Of a stretch of DNA of 64,000 nt, positions 33,536-42,856 are shown piece after piece. The position numbers and the translations under genes were made by a program. Source of the DNA: Planctomycetaceae bacterium (GTDB taxonomy: Bacteria; Planctomycetota; Planctomycetia; Pirellulales; Pirellulaceae); the NCBI GenBank assembly GCA_020638975.1, contig JACKHN010000004.1, forward strand, positions 1-64,000, written 5' to 3'. Under the pieces are notes generated by a model, which saw nothing but the letters and a program-made list of their open reading frames with translations, was not told the DNA's origin and did not search any database. Numbering within the stretch: position 1 is the stretch's first letter; each line of letters begins with the position of its first letter.

Positions 33536-36321
33536 GGCAATTCCTTCCCTGTATGTAGCGCGAAGTTGTCCAAGTAGAACTCCGTCCGCCGGCTGGCGTT
33601 GCTGGTAAATCCAATCCAGTTCAGTTTGTGGCATTCAGGATTCGCAAAGGGAAGGTCACGAAAGACGCGGGCATTACTGCCAGGCAAAGTCACGCTCATC
33701 GTCCAGCGGCTGGCTTCGGCCTGGGACATCTGTGCCGTGATTTCGAAGTGAACCCACTTGCTGACCGGAAGCGTCTCGACGATCCCGCCGGGCAATTGCA
33801 GCTTGCCGTCGCGAATGGTGAACCGAGGACCGGTGATGTAGGGCGGTCGCGTCTGGTAGTCGCGCCACTCGAACTGAACGTAAGTGCCTTCTTCAACGCG
33901 CAAGTCGAACGAGTTGATTACGCGGCCCTCGTCGTAGTTCATGCCGCGAAAGACCACGTGTGGATTATAGGTTTGAGCTAGTCCCTCGGCGTCGGTGATT
34001 TTCAAGCTTTGCTTTCCAGTGGCGGCGGTTTCGTCCGTCACCAAGATCGAATCGCCGCGGTTCTCGACATGCAGCTCTGCGCCGGCGGGTGGCTGGCCGA
34101 CCTTGCGGTGTTCAAAGTCATCGTGAATCGTAAGCGGTGGCGGATCGGGCGCGAGGCGTAGCGGCGGGAAGGTGGCTTCGGTCGCTTTGCGAATCCAATC
34201 GACGTCGCCGTAAACTCCCGCCTTGGTGTAGTCGAACGGTTTGAAACCCAGCTTGATCGCCGGCGAATTTACGGCCAGTTCGAAGTCGTATTCAGCGGCG
34301 TTGTTGAACTTGGGATCGGCGATGATCGAGCCTTGTTCATGTCCGGCGGCTTGCCATTGTTCGAGCGACGTTCCCGCAAAATCGATCGGCTCGCCCGCGG
34401 CATTCCAATAGCAGTTGTTTCGGCTGTTGAACTTCACGTCGTTCCAGCGCCCGGCGAGCAGAGTGCCAGCGTCCCAATAAATGATGTTGTTTTCCAAAGT
34501 GAACGACAGGTGCTCTTCGACACGCGTCGCCTGGAGCTGCTGTTCTTTGCTGAAGGCCAGGATGTTGTTGCGAACTACATTCTCCTTGCCATAGTGTTGA
34601 TGGAAGCCGCCGGTCTTGACTCGATAGACAAGGTTATTCTCGAACAAGATGCCCGTGCTGCCTTCATCGGTGTACAACCCCCAGCCACCGTACGAATAGG
34701 CATGCACGTCGTGAAACACATTGTTGCGGACAACGGTCCCTTCTGATGGGCCAAGCGTATAGATGCCGCCCATATCGCTCAGCACGCCCCAGCCAATGTG
34801 ATGTACATGATTGAAGGCGATCGTATTTCGCTTAGCAAGGCTCTCTGCATAACCCCACCGCCAACCCACGGAGATTCCGGTGTAATAAAGATCAGCGATC
34901 TCGTTGTGTGTGATCGAGTTGTCGCCGCTTTGCCCGACCCACACACCTACCGCACACGGAAAGATCCGGCCACCGTGGCGAATGATGTTGTTGTCGACGG
35001 TGATATGGCTGGTCCGCTCAGCGTCGTTGGCAGCAATACCGGTCTCGCCGATCCGCACGCCTCCCGCACCGAAATCATGCAAGTAGCAATGACGCAACGT
35101 GCAATCGCGACAGCCCTTGCGGAACCAAACGACATACCGCCCTACATGCCCGACTTCACAATCCTCCAGCATCACGTTCCGCGCCCCGTCGGCCAGAACC
35201 ACCGCATCGATCGGCGCTGCTGCTTGAGCAGCCTCGAACCCGCCCGGCGGAGTCAGCCATTGAGCGTGCTTGAAGGCGAGTCCCTTCAGTACGATATGCT
35301 CAACGAATTTCCCCTTGGACGGATCGCCTTGCATCTCGAACAACCGGTCGATCACCGGCGCAACCACGTCCGCTGTCCTCATGTCTTCGCCCGGCAGCGG
35401 TTTGTAGTACAGCGTTCCGTCGCGTGCGAGAAACCACTCGCCCGGCACATCCAACGCCCCCAGGAAATTTTCGAGATGGAAGTGCGAGTTGCGTTGCCAC
35501 GAGTTCCAGGGCTTCATCCCTTCGCCGCTGGTGTCAAGTGAGTGCTGTTGTGGCTCCAGTCGTTCCAGAAAGCGTCGTGTGTTATCCCACTTGTGATAGA
35601 TCTGCAGATTTACATCCTTGAGTTCATCGGGGCGCAGATCGGCGATCGTTGAAAAGTCTTCGGGTCTCATCCGCACTGTCTGCCTTGCTCGCTTCGGTCT
35701 CCGTGGCGAACTAGCCTCCAGTACTTCCTCGCGAACATCCTGCATATAGAAGAAAAACTTGTTCGGTGAGCGTGCTCGCGTCGCACGATGGCCATTGATG
35801 AACAACTGTTCAAAGTACCACTGACCTGCCGCGACTTCTGGAATGCGAACCGTCCAAAGTCCATTCGGACCTGGCTGCCATCCGCGTATTGGACGACCGC
35901 CGGAGAAGATCGGTTTCGCGCCGGCGGCAGCCTGATAGATGATCGGTGACTGTATTGTCCCACTGTCCTCCGGCAGCAATACAAACGATTCCGTGAGCGT
36001 ATAGTTTCCATCGGCGACGATCACACGCACGGGCCCGTTTAGCGGCCCTCGTGATTTCAACTCGCGCACGGCGTTCCTCGCTTGAGTCAGCGTAGCGAAC
36101 GGTTTTTCAACCGTGCCGGAATTTGCGTCGTCGCCAGACGGTGCCACAAAGAAATCGACTGCATCAACAGACGAAGTCGAAATCAACGTTAGTATCAGGA
36201 CTACGGCCATCGCGAGGAATGGGAAGCCAGCCACCCGCGCCAACGCAGTCGCCGCGGTTTCTTTGAGTGGGTGGCGACGATCGCTCTCGCTTTGTGAACG
36301 CTGGTCACAATTTGGAGTCAT
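33532..36321 (-). CDS. Secreted right-handed parallel beta-helix protein (polysaccharide-lyase-like)
   Basis: 929 residues from the ATG at 36321, which has AGGAG 8 bases upstream; the longer frame to 36468 is unlikely. A signal anchor (GFPFLAMAVVLILTLISTSSVDA) leads into DFFVAPSGDDANSGTVEKPF, the usual opening of DUF1565/PbH1 beta-helix proteins. Helix rungs with NNxI/NxF patterns (TVDNNIIRHGG, TVVRNNVFHDV, ILFENNLVYRV, NVVRNNILAFS) cover about residues 380-680. A C-terminal jelly-roll (about 735-929, DDFEHRKVGQPP) resembles a carbohydrate-binding module. It likely acts on or binds a polysaccharide. First gene of the operon with the HzsA/SUMF1 fusion and the SDR. Confidence 0.88.
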   Translation of the reverse strand: MTPNCDQRSQSESDRRHPLKETAATALARVAGFPFLAMAVVLILTLISTSSVDAVDFFVAPSGDDANSGTVEKPFATLTQARNAVRELKSRGPLNGPVRVIVADGNYTLTESFVLLPEDSGTIQSPIIYQAAAGAKPIFSGGRPIRGWQPGPNGLWTVRIPEVAAGQWYFEQLFINGHRATRARSPNKFFFYMQDVREEVLEASSPRRPKRARQTVRMRPEDFSTIADLRPDELKDVNLQIYHKWDNTRRFLERLEPQQHSLDTSGEGMKPWNSWQRNSHFHLENFLGALDVPGEWFLARDGTLYYKPLPGEDMRTADVVAPVIDRLFEMQGDPSKGKFVEHIVLKGLAFKHAQWLTPPGGFEAAQAAAPIDAVVLADGARNVMLEDCEVGHVGRYVVWFRKGCRDCTLRHCYLHDFGAGGVRIGETGIAANDAERTSHITVDNNIIRHGGRIFPCAVGVWVGQSGDNSITHNEIADLYYTGISVGWRWGYAESLAKRNTIAFNHVHHIGWGVLSDMGGIYTLGPSEGTVVRNNVFHDVHAYSYGGWGLYTDEGSTGILFENNLVYRVKTGGFHQHYGKENVVRNNILAFSKEQQLQATRVEEHLSFTLENNIIYWDAGTLLAGRWNDVKFNSRNNCYWNAAGEPIDFAGTSLEQWQAAGHEQGSIIADPKFNNAAEYDFELAVNSPAIKLGFKPFDYTKAGVYGDVDWIRKATEATFPPLRLAPDPPPLTIHDDFEHRKVGQPPAGAELHVENRGDSILVTDETAATGKQSLKITDAEGLAQTYNPHVVFRGMNYDEGRVINSFDLRVEEGTYVQFEWRDYQTRPPYITGPRFTIRDGKLQLPGGIVETLPVSKWVHFEITAQMSQAEASRWTMSVTLPGSNARVFRDLPFANPECHKLNWIGFTSNASRRTEFYLDNFALHTGKELP

Positions 36322-36453
36322 GTCATCTTCTCCTTGTGATTTCGTCGTGCTCGCAGACTCGGTATAATGTAAACTCTTGGTGTTTAGATTGTACTTGCTC
36401 GGCGCGACACTCGAAACCATCGAAACGTGATAGCTTGAATTAAGGCGGAACAG

Positions 36454-37968
36454 ATGATGATGCGACACATTTTCGTAACGGCGATAGGAATCTCCTTCCT
36501 TCTTGTGAATCTGGCAAACGAAACGCTAGCGGCAGAAGCCGGATTCGCCGAACGCGACATCACGCCTGACATCGGCATGGAGCAGCCCGGCGGTTACGGC
36601 AAGAGCTTCCATCGGACACTGCATGACGCCTGTAAGGTGCGTGCGGCTGTGTTCAAGGATGGCGAGAGCAGCGTGGCAATTCTCGGCCTTGATGCTTTGA
36701 TGGTGCCGCGACATTTGGTATTGGCCTGTCGTCAGGAGATTGAGCAGAGGTGCGGTATCCCCGCCGACTCGATCATGATCTCGGCTTCCCACTCCCACTC
36801 TTCGGGGCCGACTGGTATGGTGCAACCGGGTGAGTACGATCATGCGTCTGAGTTTGTCCAGAAGTTGGCGTACGAGAAATCCTCGACCGCCGATCCTGTT
36901 TACCTGGAGCGAGTCAAAGTCGCCATCGTCGAAGCAACTTGTGAAGCTCATGACAAACTCGCTGCGTTGAACGTCGGCTTTGGCAGCGGCACGGAAGACA
37001 AGGTAGCGTTCAATCGTCGCTTTCGTATGAAGAGCGGATTTGAGAACACTCATCCTGGCCAAGGCAATCCCGATATCCTAGGTCCCGCAGGTCCGACCGA
37101 CCCCGAAGTCGGCGTTGTGGCGGCGTGGGGCGACGACGGCGAACTCGTCGGCTGCATCGTCAACTTCGTATGCCATGCCACGCTTAACCCCGGCGGCATT
37201 TCCGCGAACTACATCTACTATTTGGAACGAGTCATTCAGGGCGTGATGAGTGAAGACGTGATCGTCGTCTTCACCGCTGGTGCCTCGGGAGACGTGACGC
37301 AGGTCGACAATCTCAGCCCGTACGTCAGGCCGCAGCCTGAGCAATGGTCGCGGATGGTTGGAGGCCGGGTGGGCGCAGAAGCCGTCAAAGTGATGTACTC
37401 GATCGAAACGACGAAAGAGTTTGCCGTTACGTCTCGCAACAAGGTGCTCAAAATCGAGCGCCGACCGCCACGTCCAGATCGGGTCAAAGCGGCTTATGAA
37501 TTGCTGCAGGATCCGAGCCCAAAAGCCGACGCAACAGAACTTGCCTTCGCCAAGGAAACGGTGATGCTCGACGCATTGTTACAGAAACAACCGTTCGCCG
37601 ACGTCGAAGTCCAAGCGGTGCAGGTCGGCCCCGTCGTCTTTGTCAGCAACCCCGCCGAGTATTTTTGCCAGTATGGTTTGGACATCAAGAAGGGAAGCGA
37701 GTTTCCATTGACGTTCCCGGTCTCACTTGCCAACGGTTGTGTTGGTTATGTGCCGACGGAAGAAGCGCTCGGGCCACGCGGCGGTGGTTACGAGACGCGA
37801 CTCTCCAGCTACAGCAACTTGATCCCGACCGCCGGAACCACTATCGCAAACGAAGGCATCGCGCTCACCAAGCAGCTCCAGCCCGGTGTGATTCCCACCC
37901 GAGCACCGCATCCTCCGTTCAGCGGAACGGGTTGGGCGTACGGTAACTTGCCTCCGCAAGTCGATTGA
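36454..37968 (+). CDS. Neutral/alkaline ceramidase N-terminal domain-like secreted protein
   Basis: 504 residues. AAGGCGG precedes the ATG cluster MMM, and the second or third ATG could equally be used. A signal peptide (IFVTAIGISFLLVNLANETLA) is followed by AGFAERDITPDIG. The metal-binding SASHSHSSGP (H113, H115), NFVCHATLNPGG and FTAGASGDVTQ match the N-terminal domain of neutral ceramidases. The protein is shorter than full ceramidases and lacks their C-terminal Ig-like domain, as in many planctomycete homologues. True ceramidase activity is doubtful; an amidase or esterase on a surface substrate is likelier. Divergent from the beta-helix operon. Confidence 0.85.
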   Translation: MMMRHIFVTAIGISFLLVNLANETLAAEAGFAERDITPDIGMEQPGGYGKSFHRTLHDACKVRAAVFKDGESSVAILGLDALMVPRHLVLACRQEIEQRCGIPADSIMISASHSHSSGPTGMVQPGEYDHASEFVQKLAYEKSSTADPVYLERVKVAIVEATCEAHDKLAALNVGFGSGTEDKVAFNRRFRMKSGFENTHPGQGNPDILGPAGPTDPEVGVVAAWGDDGELVGCIVNFVCHATLNPGGISANYIYYLERVIQGVMSEDVIVVFTAGASGDVTQVDNLSPYVRPQPEQWSRMVGGRVGAEAVKVMYSIETTKEFAVTSRNKVLKIERRPPRPDRVKAAYELLQDPSPKADATELAFAKETVMLDALLQKQPFADVEVQAVQVGPVVFVSNPAEYFCQYGLDIKKGSEFPLTFPVSLANGCVGYVPTEEALGPRGGGYETRLSSYSNLIPTAGTTIANEGIALTKQLQPGVIPTRAPHPPFSGTGWAYGNLPPQVD

Positions 37969-37985
37969 GAGTATGGGAACGAAAC

Positions 37986-38750
37986 GTGTCCAAAACTATT
38001 TGTCTGATTACTTGCGTATTGCTACTACCAGCGAGTCATTGTCTCGCATTCGACTCGTCACTCGACCGGGACGGCGATGGGATTCGCGATGATCACGAAG
38101 AGGTTTTGGGAACGTATCCACAACACGCGGAATCGCTGCGCGTGGTACTCGATGATGGACTCGAATCCGAGCAACGTCGCGTGTCGACTGACTACGATGC
38201 CACGAAGGATTTTAGCAAGATCGAGTTCTGTCACGTGGGAGGGGATCGATATTTGTGGCGAGCCACGTTCGTTGCGGTGCCGCGTCTGGATGATACGGTG
38301 TTCCATCTATATGTCGATGCGGACGCCGACGGGGCGACAGGTCGTCAGGGGCCGGAGGGTGCCGCAGGCACCGGCACCGAATGTATGTTGAGTGCTGTTG
38401 GCGGACGTGAAACTTCAAGCTTCTACGATCCTGACGGCAATCGAACCAATGGCCCGCCAGTGACTCACGTCGTTGCCGGAAACCCGTTACTTGTTTCGAC
38501 CGACATCGAATTGGGACGAGACGATCGAGGCGTTCGCTTTGCTCTGTATGTCTTGTGCCACGCCAGCACCCAGCCAGGATCAAACTCGCGGATGAGCGAT
38601 GCGAGCGGCAAACGAATTGTTGAAAATGTACCACTAATGAGTCATCGTGACGGAATGCGGGGAGGGAGGCGAGGCGTGAATCGGGTCTTGGTTGTAGCCG
38701 TCTGCGATGTGCATATTAAGGGAAACATTCCAGGGGGCAAAGCGAATTGA
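37986..38750 (+). CDS. Small secreted protein with thrombospondin-3-like calcium motif
   Basis: 254 residues from the GTG at 37986; a TTG at 37965 overlapping the previous stop is the alternative. A signal peptide (ICLITCVLLLPASHCLA) is followed by DRDGDGIRDDHE, a calcium-binding DxDxDGxxD loop, then LYVDADADGATG. No enzyme motif. It begins 17 bases after the ceramidase-like gene and is probably co-transcribed. Planctomycete relatives of such N-termini are often longer, so this may be a shortened member. I do not recognise a named family. Confidence 0.65.
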   Translation: MSKTICLITCVLLLPASHCLAFDSSLDRDGDGIRDDHEEVLGTYPQHAESLRVVLDDGLESEQRRVSTDYDATKDFSKIEFCHVGGDRYLWRATFVAVPRLDDTVFHLYVDADADGATGRQGPEGAAGTGTECMLSAVGGRETSSFYDPDGNRTNGPPVTHVVAGNPLLVSTDIELGRDDRGVRFALYVLCHASTQPGSNSRMSDASGKRIVENVPLMSHRDGMRGGRRGVNRVLVVAVCDVHIKGNIPGGKAN

Positions 38751-38772
38751 AAGTCTGCCGCGACGGGCCATC

Positions 38773-39876
38773 TCAGCCTTCTTGTCGTTCAGCGTAGAGG
38801 CGTAAGGCATGCACCGCGTGGTAGAGCGTTCCGCCCTCCATCGGCGAGTCCTGAATCTCCAGGATCATCAGCGCTAGAGCGTTGGCCGCGTGCTGGACCC
38901 ACGATTCTTGCAACTGAGCATCGGTCATCGAAAGCGCGAGCCACTCCAGCGTGTGACCAGTTGTACTGATACGCAACTTCATATCGCGGTCGTCGCCCGG
39001 TCCACGGAACGAGTTCGTCGAGAACGAGCCGTCAGGATTCTGGAGTTCGCGGGCTAGGTCCTGGTACTTCGTCATCTTGTCGGCAACCTCTTTCCAGACT
39101 CCAACTTCCTGGCCGCCGTTGCGGATGTGCAGTTGGTAGACCCAAAACAACCCGAACAGAAGGTGTGTCCCGCCACACGCGGCCTGTTCGACATTCTGAT
39201 CGAGCTCGTAGCGGACGAGGTCCTCGAAGCTTAGCTCTTCGCCGAAGCTGTTGGTCCAGTTAATGTCAGTGCCGAGACACTGGCCGATCGCAACGATCGA
39301 CCAACTCAATTCCTGATCCGCCGTCACGCGAACTCGTGCCTGCGTTTGGCGAATGAAGTCCAGAAACGTGTACTCCTTGCCGTCCACAATGAACTTTCGA
39401 TCGACAGGCAAACCGACTTGCACCATCTCGGCCACGAACTGGTCGACGTGCCCTTGCCCGACGAACATAGGGCCGTTCTGCACGTCCAGTCCATATTCCG
39501 TCGGAATGAACCTCATGCCACGGACCTGACCGCCATTGCAGATGTAATCGATCGCGTTCACACGCTCGGTTGTCTCAGGGTTGTAGAGCGTCAATTCCTT
39601 TCCCATGCCGAGGATTCCGTGCGCCACCGTCCAGAATCCGTTGCTGATTTGGACGTCGCGCTGCTCCACCAATTGAATCGCCGCATCGATCCGTTGCGCG
39701 AGACCCTCGGGTATTTTGACGGGAGGCGTGGGCAACTGCTCGATGTTCGTGTTGTCAGACACAACGAGTGAGGGTGCCTGCTCGGTGGCAGGATCGCCGA
39801 CGGGCGCACATGCGGTGCAGAGCATGACGGTGGCAATGCCTCCAACAAGCATCAGTCGCTTCGTCGCGTGAATCAT
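38773..39876 (-). CDS. Putative lipoprotein with alpha/alpha-toroid-like domain
   Basis: 367 residues. The N-terminus MLVGGIATVMLCTAC has a lipobox-like end at C23, though the -3 residue is Cys rather than Leu. The rest is helical with Gly/His-rich turns (CGGTHLLFGLFWVYQLH, STTGHTLEWLALSM, LYHAVHALRLYAE), resembling squalene-cyclase or prenyltransferase-type toroids without their catalytic DxDD or zinc motifs. The ATG overlaps the stop of the HTTM gene (ATGA). Last gene of a three-gene operon; function unknown. Confidence 0.7.
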   Translation of the reverse strand: MIHATKRLMLVGGIATVMLCTACAPVGDPATEQAPSLVVSDNTNIEQLPTPPVKIPEGLAQRIDAAIQLVEQRDVQISNGFWTVAHGILGMGKELTLYNPETTERVNAIDYICNGGQVRGMRFIPTEYGLDVQNGPMFVGQGHVDQFVAEMVQVGLPVDRKFIVDGKEYTFLDFIRQTQARVRVTADQELSWSIVAIGQCLGTDINWTNSFGEELSFEDLVRYELDQNVEQAACGGTHLLFGLFWVYQLHIRNGGQEVGVWKEVADKMTKYQDLARELQNPDGSFSTNSFRGPGDDRDMKLRISTTGHTLEWLALSMTDAQLQESWVQHAANALALMILEIQDSPMEGGTLYHAVHALRLYAERQEG

Positions 39877-40934
39877 TCCTGCCTCGCAACAATCGAGTTA
39901 CGTAGTTTCGCAAGCCGTTCGTAAACTCGCACCCATTCCGCGGGTGTGAGGTAACTGAGGCAGCCGATGAAGATAACCGAGCCGAACAGTGGGAGTTCGT
40001 AAAGGAATGTATTGCCCAGCCAGCCCACGATCGCTCCGCCGAGTAACAGCTTCCGCCACGCGGGTTTCCAGGCGAATACGGGAAATGCGAGCTGCCAGCA
40101 CAACGTGGCGTAAGCGGCAACACTGAGAATAAAGAGAAAGGGGACTGCGTTGGCCATGTGCTCGCGCGCGTCGGCAACGGTCGCCACCAAGGGTGGGTAG
40201 AGTGGATACCACAGCGCCACTCCAGCCCACCAATCGCCGAACTGTAATTTATGCAGACCGCTGGTCAGCATCACAATGGCCAGATGGACTTGTAACAGTC
40301 GCAGGGCAACATTGGCGGCCGCACTCGGTGGCTGTGGCTTTGCGACGTCGCCCGACGAGCCAACAAAGAAAATCCAATTCTCCCGGCACCCGATCCAGCG
40401 TGAACATCGCGACTGGCCGCCGCGCTGCTGGCCGAGAAATACGTAGCCTATCATCAAGTAAAACGCCAACATCACCAATAACGCATCCGCATCGTAGCTG
40501 GTCGCTGGGTTCGCCGTGAAGGAGACGATGATGATCCAGGTGAGCAGGGATGTGAGACGCGTGGCAATGCCGAGCGTGAACAGGACCAGCACGACCAGCG
40601 ATAAACCGTAAGCGGCTTTCAGCAGCATCGCGTTCGAGCCGCATAGAAACAGAAACGACCAGCCGAACTTTGGCCGCGATTCCTCCGGCAAACGAGCCGC
40701 GTCGCGGTAGGCTTGTTGATCGAACCAACCATCCAGTCCGAACATCGCATCCAGTTGGCCGGCGAACGGAAGCAGCCAAGCAATGAACAGCACTCCCGCC
40801 AACACGCGAATGCCGTGCATCCCCCGCGGATCGATCGGACTGAACCAGAAGTCTACCCAAGATCGACGTGCGGTTCGCGATGGCATTGAGCCGGAACTCG
40901 CGTCAGGAAGTTTCTTGCGGTCGTCCTTTCTCAC
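39873..40934 (-). CDS. HTTM-domain membrane protein (vitamin-K-carboxylase-like N-terminal domain)
   Basis: 353 residues from a GTG that overlaps the preceding stop by 4 bases. DFWFSPIDPRGMHGIRVLAGVLFIAWL is the typical HTTM entry. Several hydrophobic helices follow (AAYGLSLVVLVLFTLGIA, LLTWIIIVSFTAN, LLVMLAFYLMIGYVFLG), then LRLLQVHLAIVMLTSGLHKL with the family's conserved Gln/His region. Bacterial HTTM proteins are inner-membrane proteins of unknown chemistry related to gamma-glutamyl carboxylase. The tight overlap with genes on both sides suggests a fixed three-protein unit. Confidence 0.85.
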   Translation of the reverse strand: MRKDDRKKLPDASSGSMPSRTARRSWVDFWFSPIDPRGMHGIRVLAGVLFIAWLLPFAGQLDAMFGLDGWFDQQAYRDAARLPEESRPKFGWSFLFLCGSNAMLLKAAYGLSLVVLVLFTLGIATRLTSLLTWIIIVSFTANPATSYDADALLVMLAFYLMIGYVFLGQQRGGQSRCSRWIGCRENWIFFVGSSGDVAKPQPPSAAANVALRLLQVHLAIVMLTSGLHKLQFGDWWAGVALWYPLYPPLVATVADAREHMANAVPFLFILSVAAYATLCWQLAFPVFAWKPAWRKLLLGGAIVGWLGNTFLYELPLFGSVIFIGCLSYLTPAEWVRVYERLAKLRNSIVARQE

Positions 40935-41668
40935 TCTGTCGGTTCTCCAAAGTTGGAGATGAGTTTTCCAGCGGCATCAGCAAGTGGTGGGCCAGCGATG
41001 AACATCACTGCCGGCGGAATCGGTTCTTGCGTGTGGCGGATCACTTCGGCCCTCGTGGCTCCATGCCTGCGGCACAAGTAACGAGCGTACGACCGAGCGA
41101 GCAGCAACGATTGCTCCGACGGACGGGATACGGGCCGGTCCCGAGGGATCAGATGCTCGGGCACCGTCATTAGTATCAGCTCTTGAGCGGCTCTCGTTTC
41201 CCAGATCTGTGCGGTCGGCACCGAGCGGTTAGCGGCTGGAATCACCTCTCCTTGCGGGGGCTCAATCGGTTGATCGTCGGCCAGACTCCGGGCAAGTAAA
41301 CTCTGCCGATGTCGAACCGAGAAGCTGGCGCCTGCCTCCGGAAACCTCACGGTCGAAAACACCTTGCCCGACTCATCCTTGAGCCGGACTTCAAACGAAA
41401 CTCCAGGCACTGCGGGACGATTGCTGAAGAAGTGATAGTGATTCATCATGCCCAGCGATTGCAGGTATTTGGAGGGAGCCAGGTTGTTCAGCGAGTAGGC
41501 GAACTGAGGCGGCGTGGAAAGGGTACTGCCGCCGTCCGTGGGCCAAGGTCCGCTGGGAGCCGCCAGGACCACGATTACTACCGCTAGTAGATGGCACGCA
41601 ATGGCTACGCTGCCTAGGCCGACTACCCAGGCAGGAAGGACGTCACGTGTGTCAGTCACCTTGGCCAT
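40931..41668 (-). CDS. Single-pass membrane protein, partner of the HTTM gene
   Basis: 245 residues from the ATG at 41668, with AAGGTG 6 bases upstream; a GTG at 41677 is possible. One N-terminal transmembrane segment (VGLGSVAIACHLLAVVIVVLAAP) precedes a soluble domain (YSLNNLAPSKYLQSLGMMNHYHFFS; VSFEVRLKDESG). Proteins of this build commonly precede HTTM genes in planctomycetes as far as I recall; no enzymatic motif. First gene of the operon; its stop overlaps the HTTM start. Confidence 0.75.
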   Translation of the reverse strand: MAKVTDTRDVLPAWVVGLGSVAIACHLLAVVIVVLAAPSGPWPTDGGSTLSTPPQFAYSLNNLAPSKYLQSLGMMNHYHFFSNRPAVPGVSFEVRLKDESGKVFSTVRFPEAGASFSVRHRQSLLARSLADDQPIEPPQGEVIPAANRSVPTAQIWETRAAQELILMTVPEHLIPRDRPVSRPSEQSLLLARSYARYLCRRHGATRAEVIRHTQEPIPPAVMFIAGPPLADAAGKLISNFGEPTE

Positions 41669-41806
41669 TTGGAACACCTTGTTCCCGGAACTGAACCGAT
41701 CGTTCCCGGAGCTGAACCAATCTGAGTAGAAACCCCCGCGCCAGTAGCAACCGACGCGAGGGTGCAGAAATTGCTGAGGCTTTCCAACGCGTTAGCCCGT
41801 GTGCGG

Positions 41807-42574
41807 CTAGTTGGAAGCCACGAGGAATTCGTCAAAATCGAAACTCAATTTGTGAGCCTCGCCGCCACGTAACGAAACGGTCTTTTGCTGAGTGATCTCC
41901 TTCCCTTCACGTTCAACGATGGCGCGCACCTCGTACGAGTACATTTGACCAGGAAGCAAACCAGCCGACCGGTAACTGCGGTGACTCCCTTGCGTGTTGG
42001 TCTTGTAGCCGTTGACGTAAATCTTGGCGTCGGCAGGCACGTCAATAACGAGCGACGCACTGTGGCGCTGTAAATGAGCGCTATCAACCGGCGGGGGTAC
42101 AGCCGGGACCGGATCGGCACTGGGCGCAGCCGGAGTTGCTTCGATCCCTTTCTGCAGCGGGGCTGATTTCTGCATGGGGCTCGATTCGTAGATCACCTTC
42201 GAGCCATAGCAACTGCTAAAACATCCTCCGTGGCAGCTACTGTAGCAACCATGACAGTTGCTGTAGCAGTCGCCGTGGCAACTACCGACACAACTGCAAG
42301 CTGCGTGGCGGGCATGTAGTCTCGCAAAGTGCCTCCGCACGGGGCCAACGTGGACACCATAGCAACCGTAGCTGCCGTGGCAACTGACCACAACGCTACC
42401 GTAGCAGCCGCTGGACACACCGTAACATCCCGCCGAAACACCATAGCAGCCCGTCGACACGCCATAGCATCCTGCCGAAACACCATAGCAACCCCAGCCA
42501 GCCTCGGCGTTAGTGACACCAATCATCGTTACTCCGATTGCCATAATCGCCGCCGTCATAATTCGAGATCTCAT
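41807..42574 (-). CDS. TIGR03000-family protein with Cys-rich GCYGV repeats
   Basis: 255 residues from the ATG at 42574, with GGAGG 10 bases upstream; the longer frame to 42604 is less likely. A signal peptide (IMTAAIMAIGVTMIGVTNAEA) is followed by five near-identical 7-residue units GCYGVS(A/T/S), then further CYG/CHG repeats to about residue 125, with many cysteines. A Pro/Ala linker follows. The C-terminal domain (about 185-250, VPADAKIYVNGYKT...SYEVRAIVEREGKE) is the planctomycete-specific TIGR03000 domain. It is probably an exported, disulfide-linked surface protein. The repeats are also visible as about 21-base DNA repeats and may vary in number between strains. Confidence 0.85.
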   Translation of the reverse strand: MRSRIMTAAIMAIGVTMIGVTNAEAGWGCYGVSAGCYGVSTGCYGVSAGCYGVSSGCYGSVVVSCHGSYGCYGVHVGPVRRHFARLHARHAACSCVGSCHGDCYSNCHGCYSSCHGGCFSSCYGSKVIYESSPMQKSAPLQKGIEATPAAPSADPVPAVPPPVDSAHLQRHSASLVIDVPADAKIYVNGYKTNTQGSHRSYRSAGLLPGQMYSYEVRAIVEREGKEITQQKTVSLRGGEAHKLSFDFDEFLVASN

Positions 42575-42856
42575 TTTCGTAAGTCCTCCGCAGACAATTG
42601 ACACGAATCACTTAGCTTGCCACTTCGGCACACACGCCCCAGTCTATCTATCTTTCGGTCCAATACAAGTCAAAGACAGTCTACTTTACACATTATTATA
42701 ATTTCACGGGGGCATGGCTTAAGCCGACACCGACCGAAAGTTGATAGTGAGCTACCGTTCGGTTGTCCACCAATCGCCTCTGTCAATCTGCAGAGTGGAT
42801 CTTTCCTAGATGAAACTACGTCACGTTCGTTGATAACTGAAGTATGAAAGTCCAGT

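Noticed and set aside
42400..42500. CRISPR-like short repeats
   Set aside because: The regular about 21-base repeats are in-frame codons for GCYGVS units within a coding gene and have no spacers.
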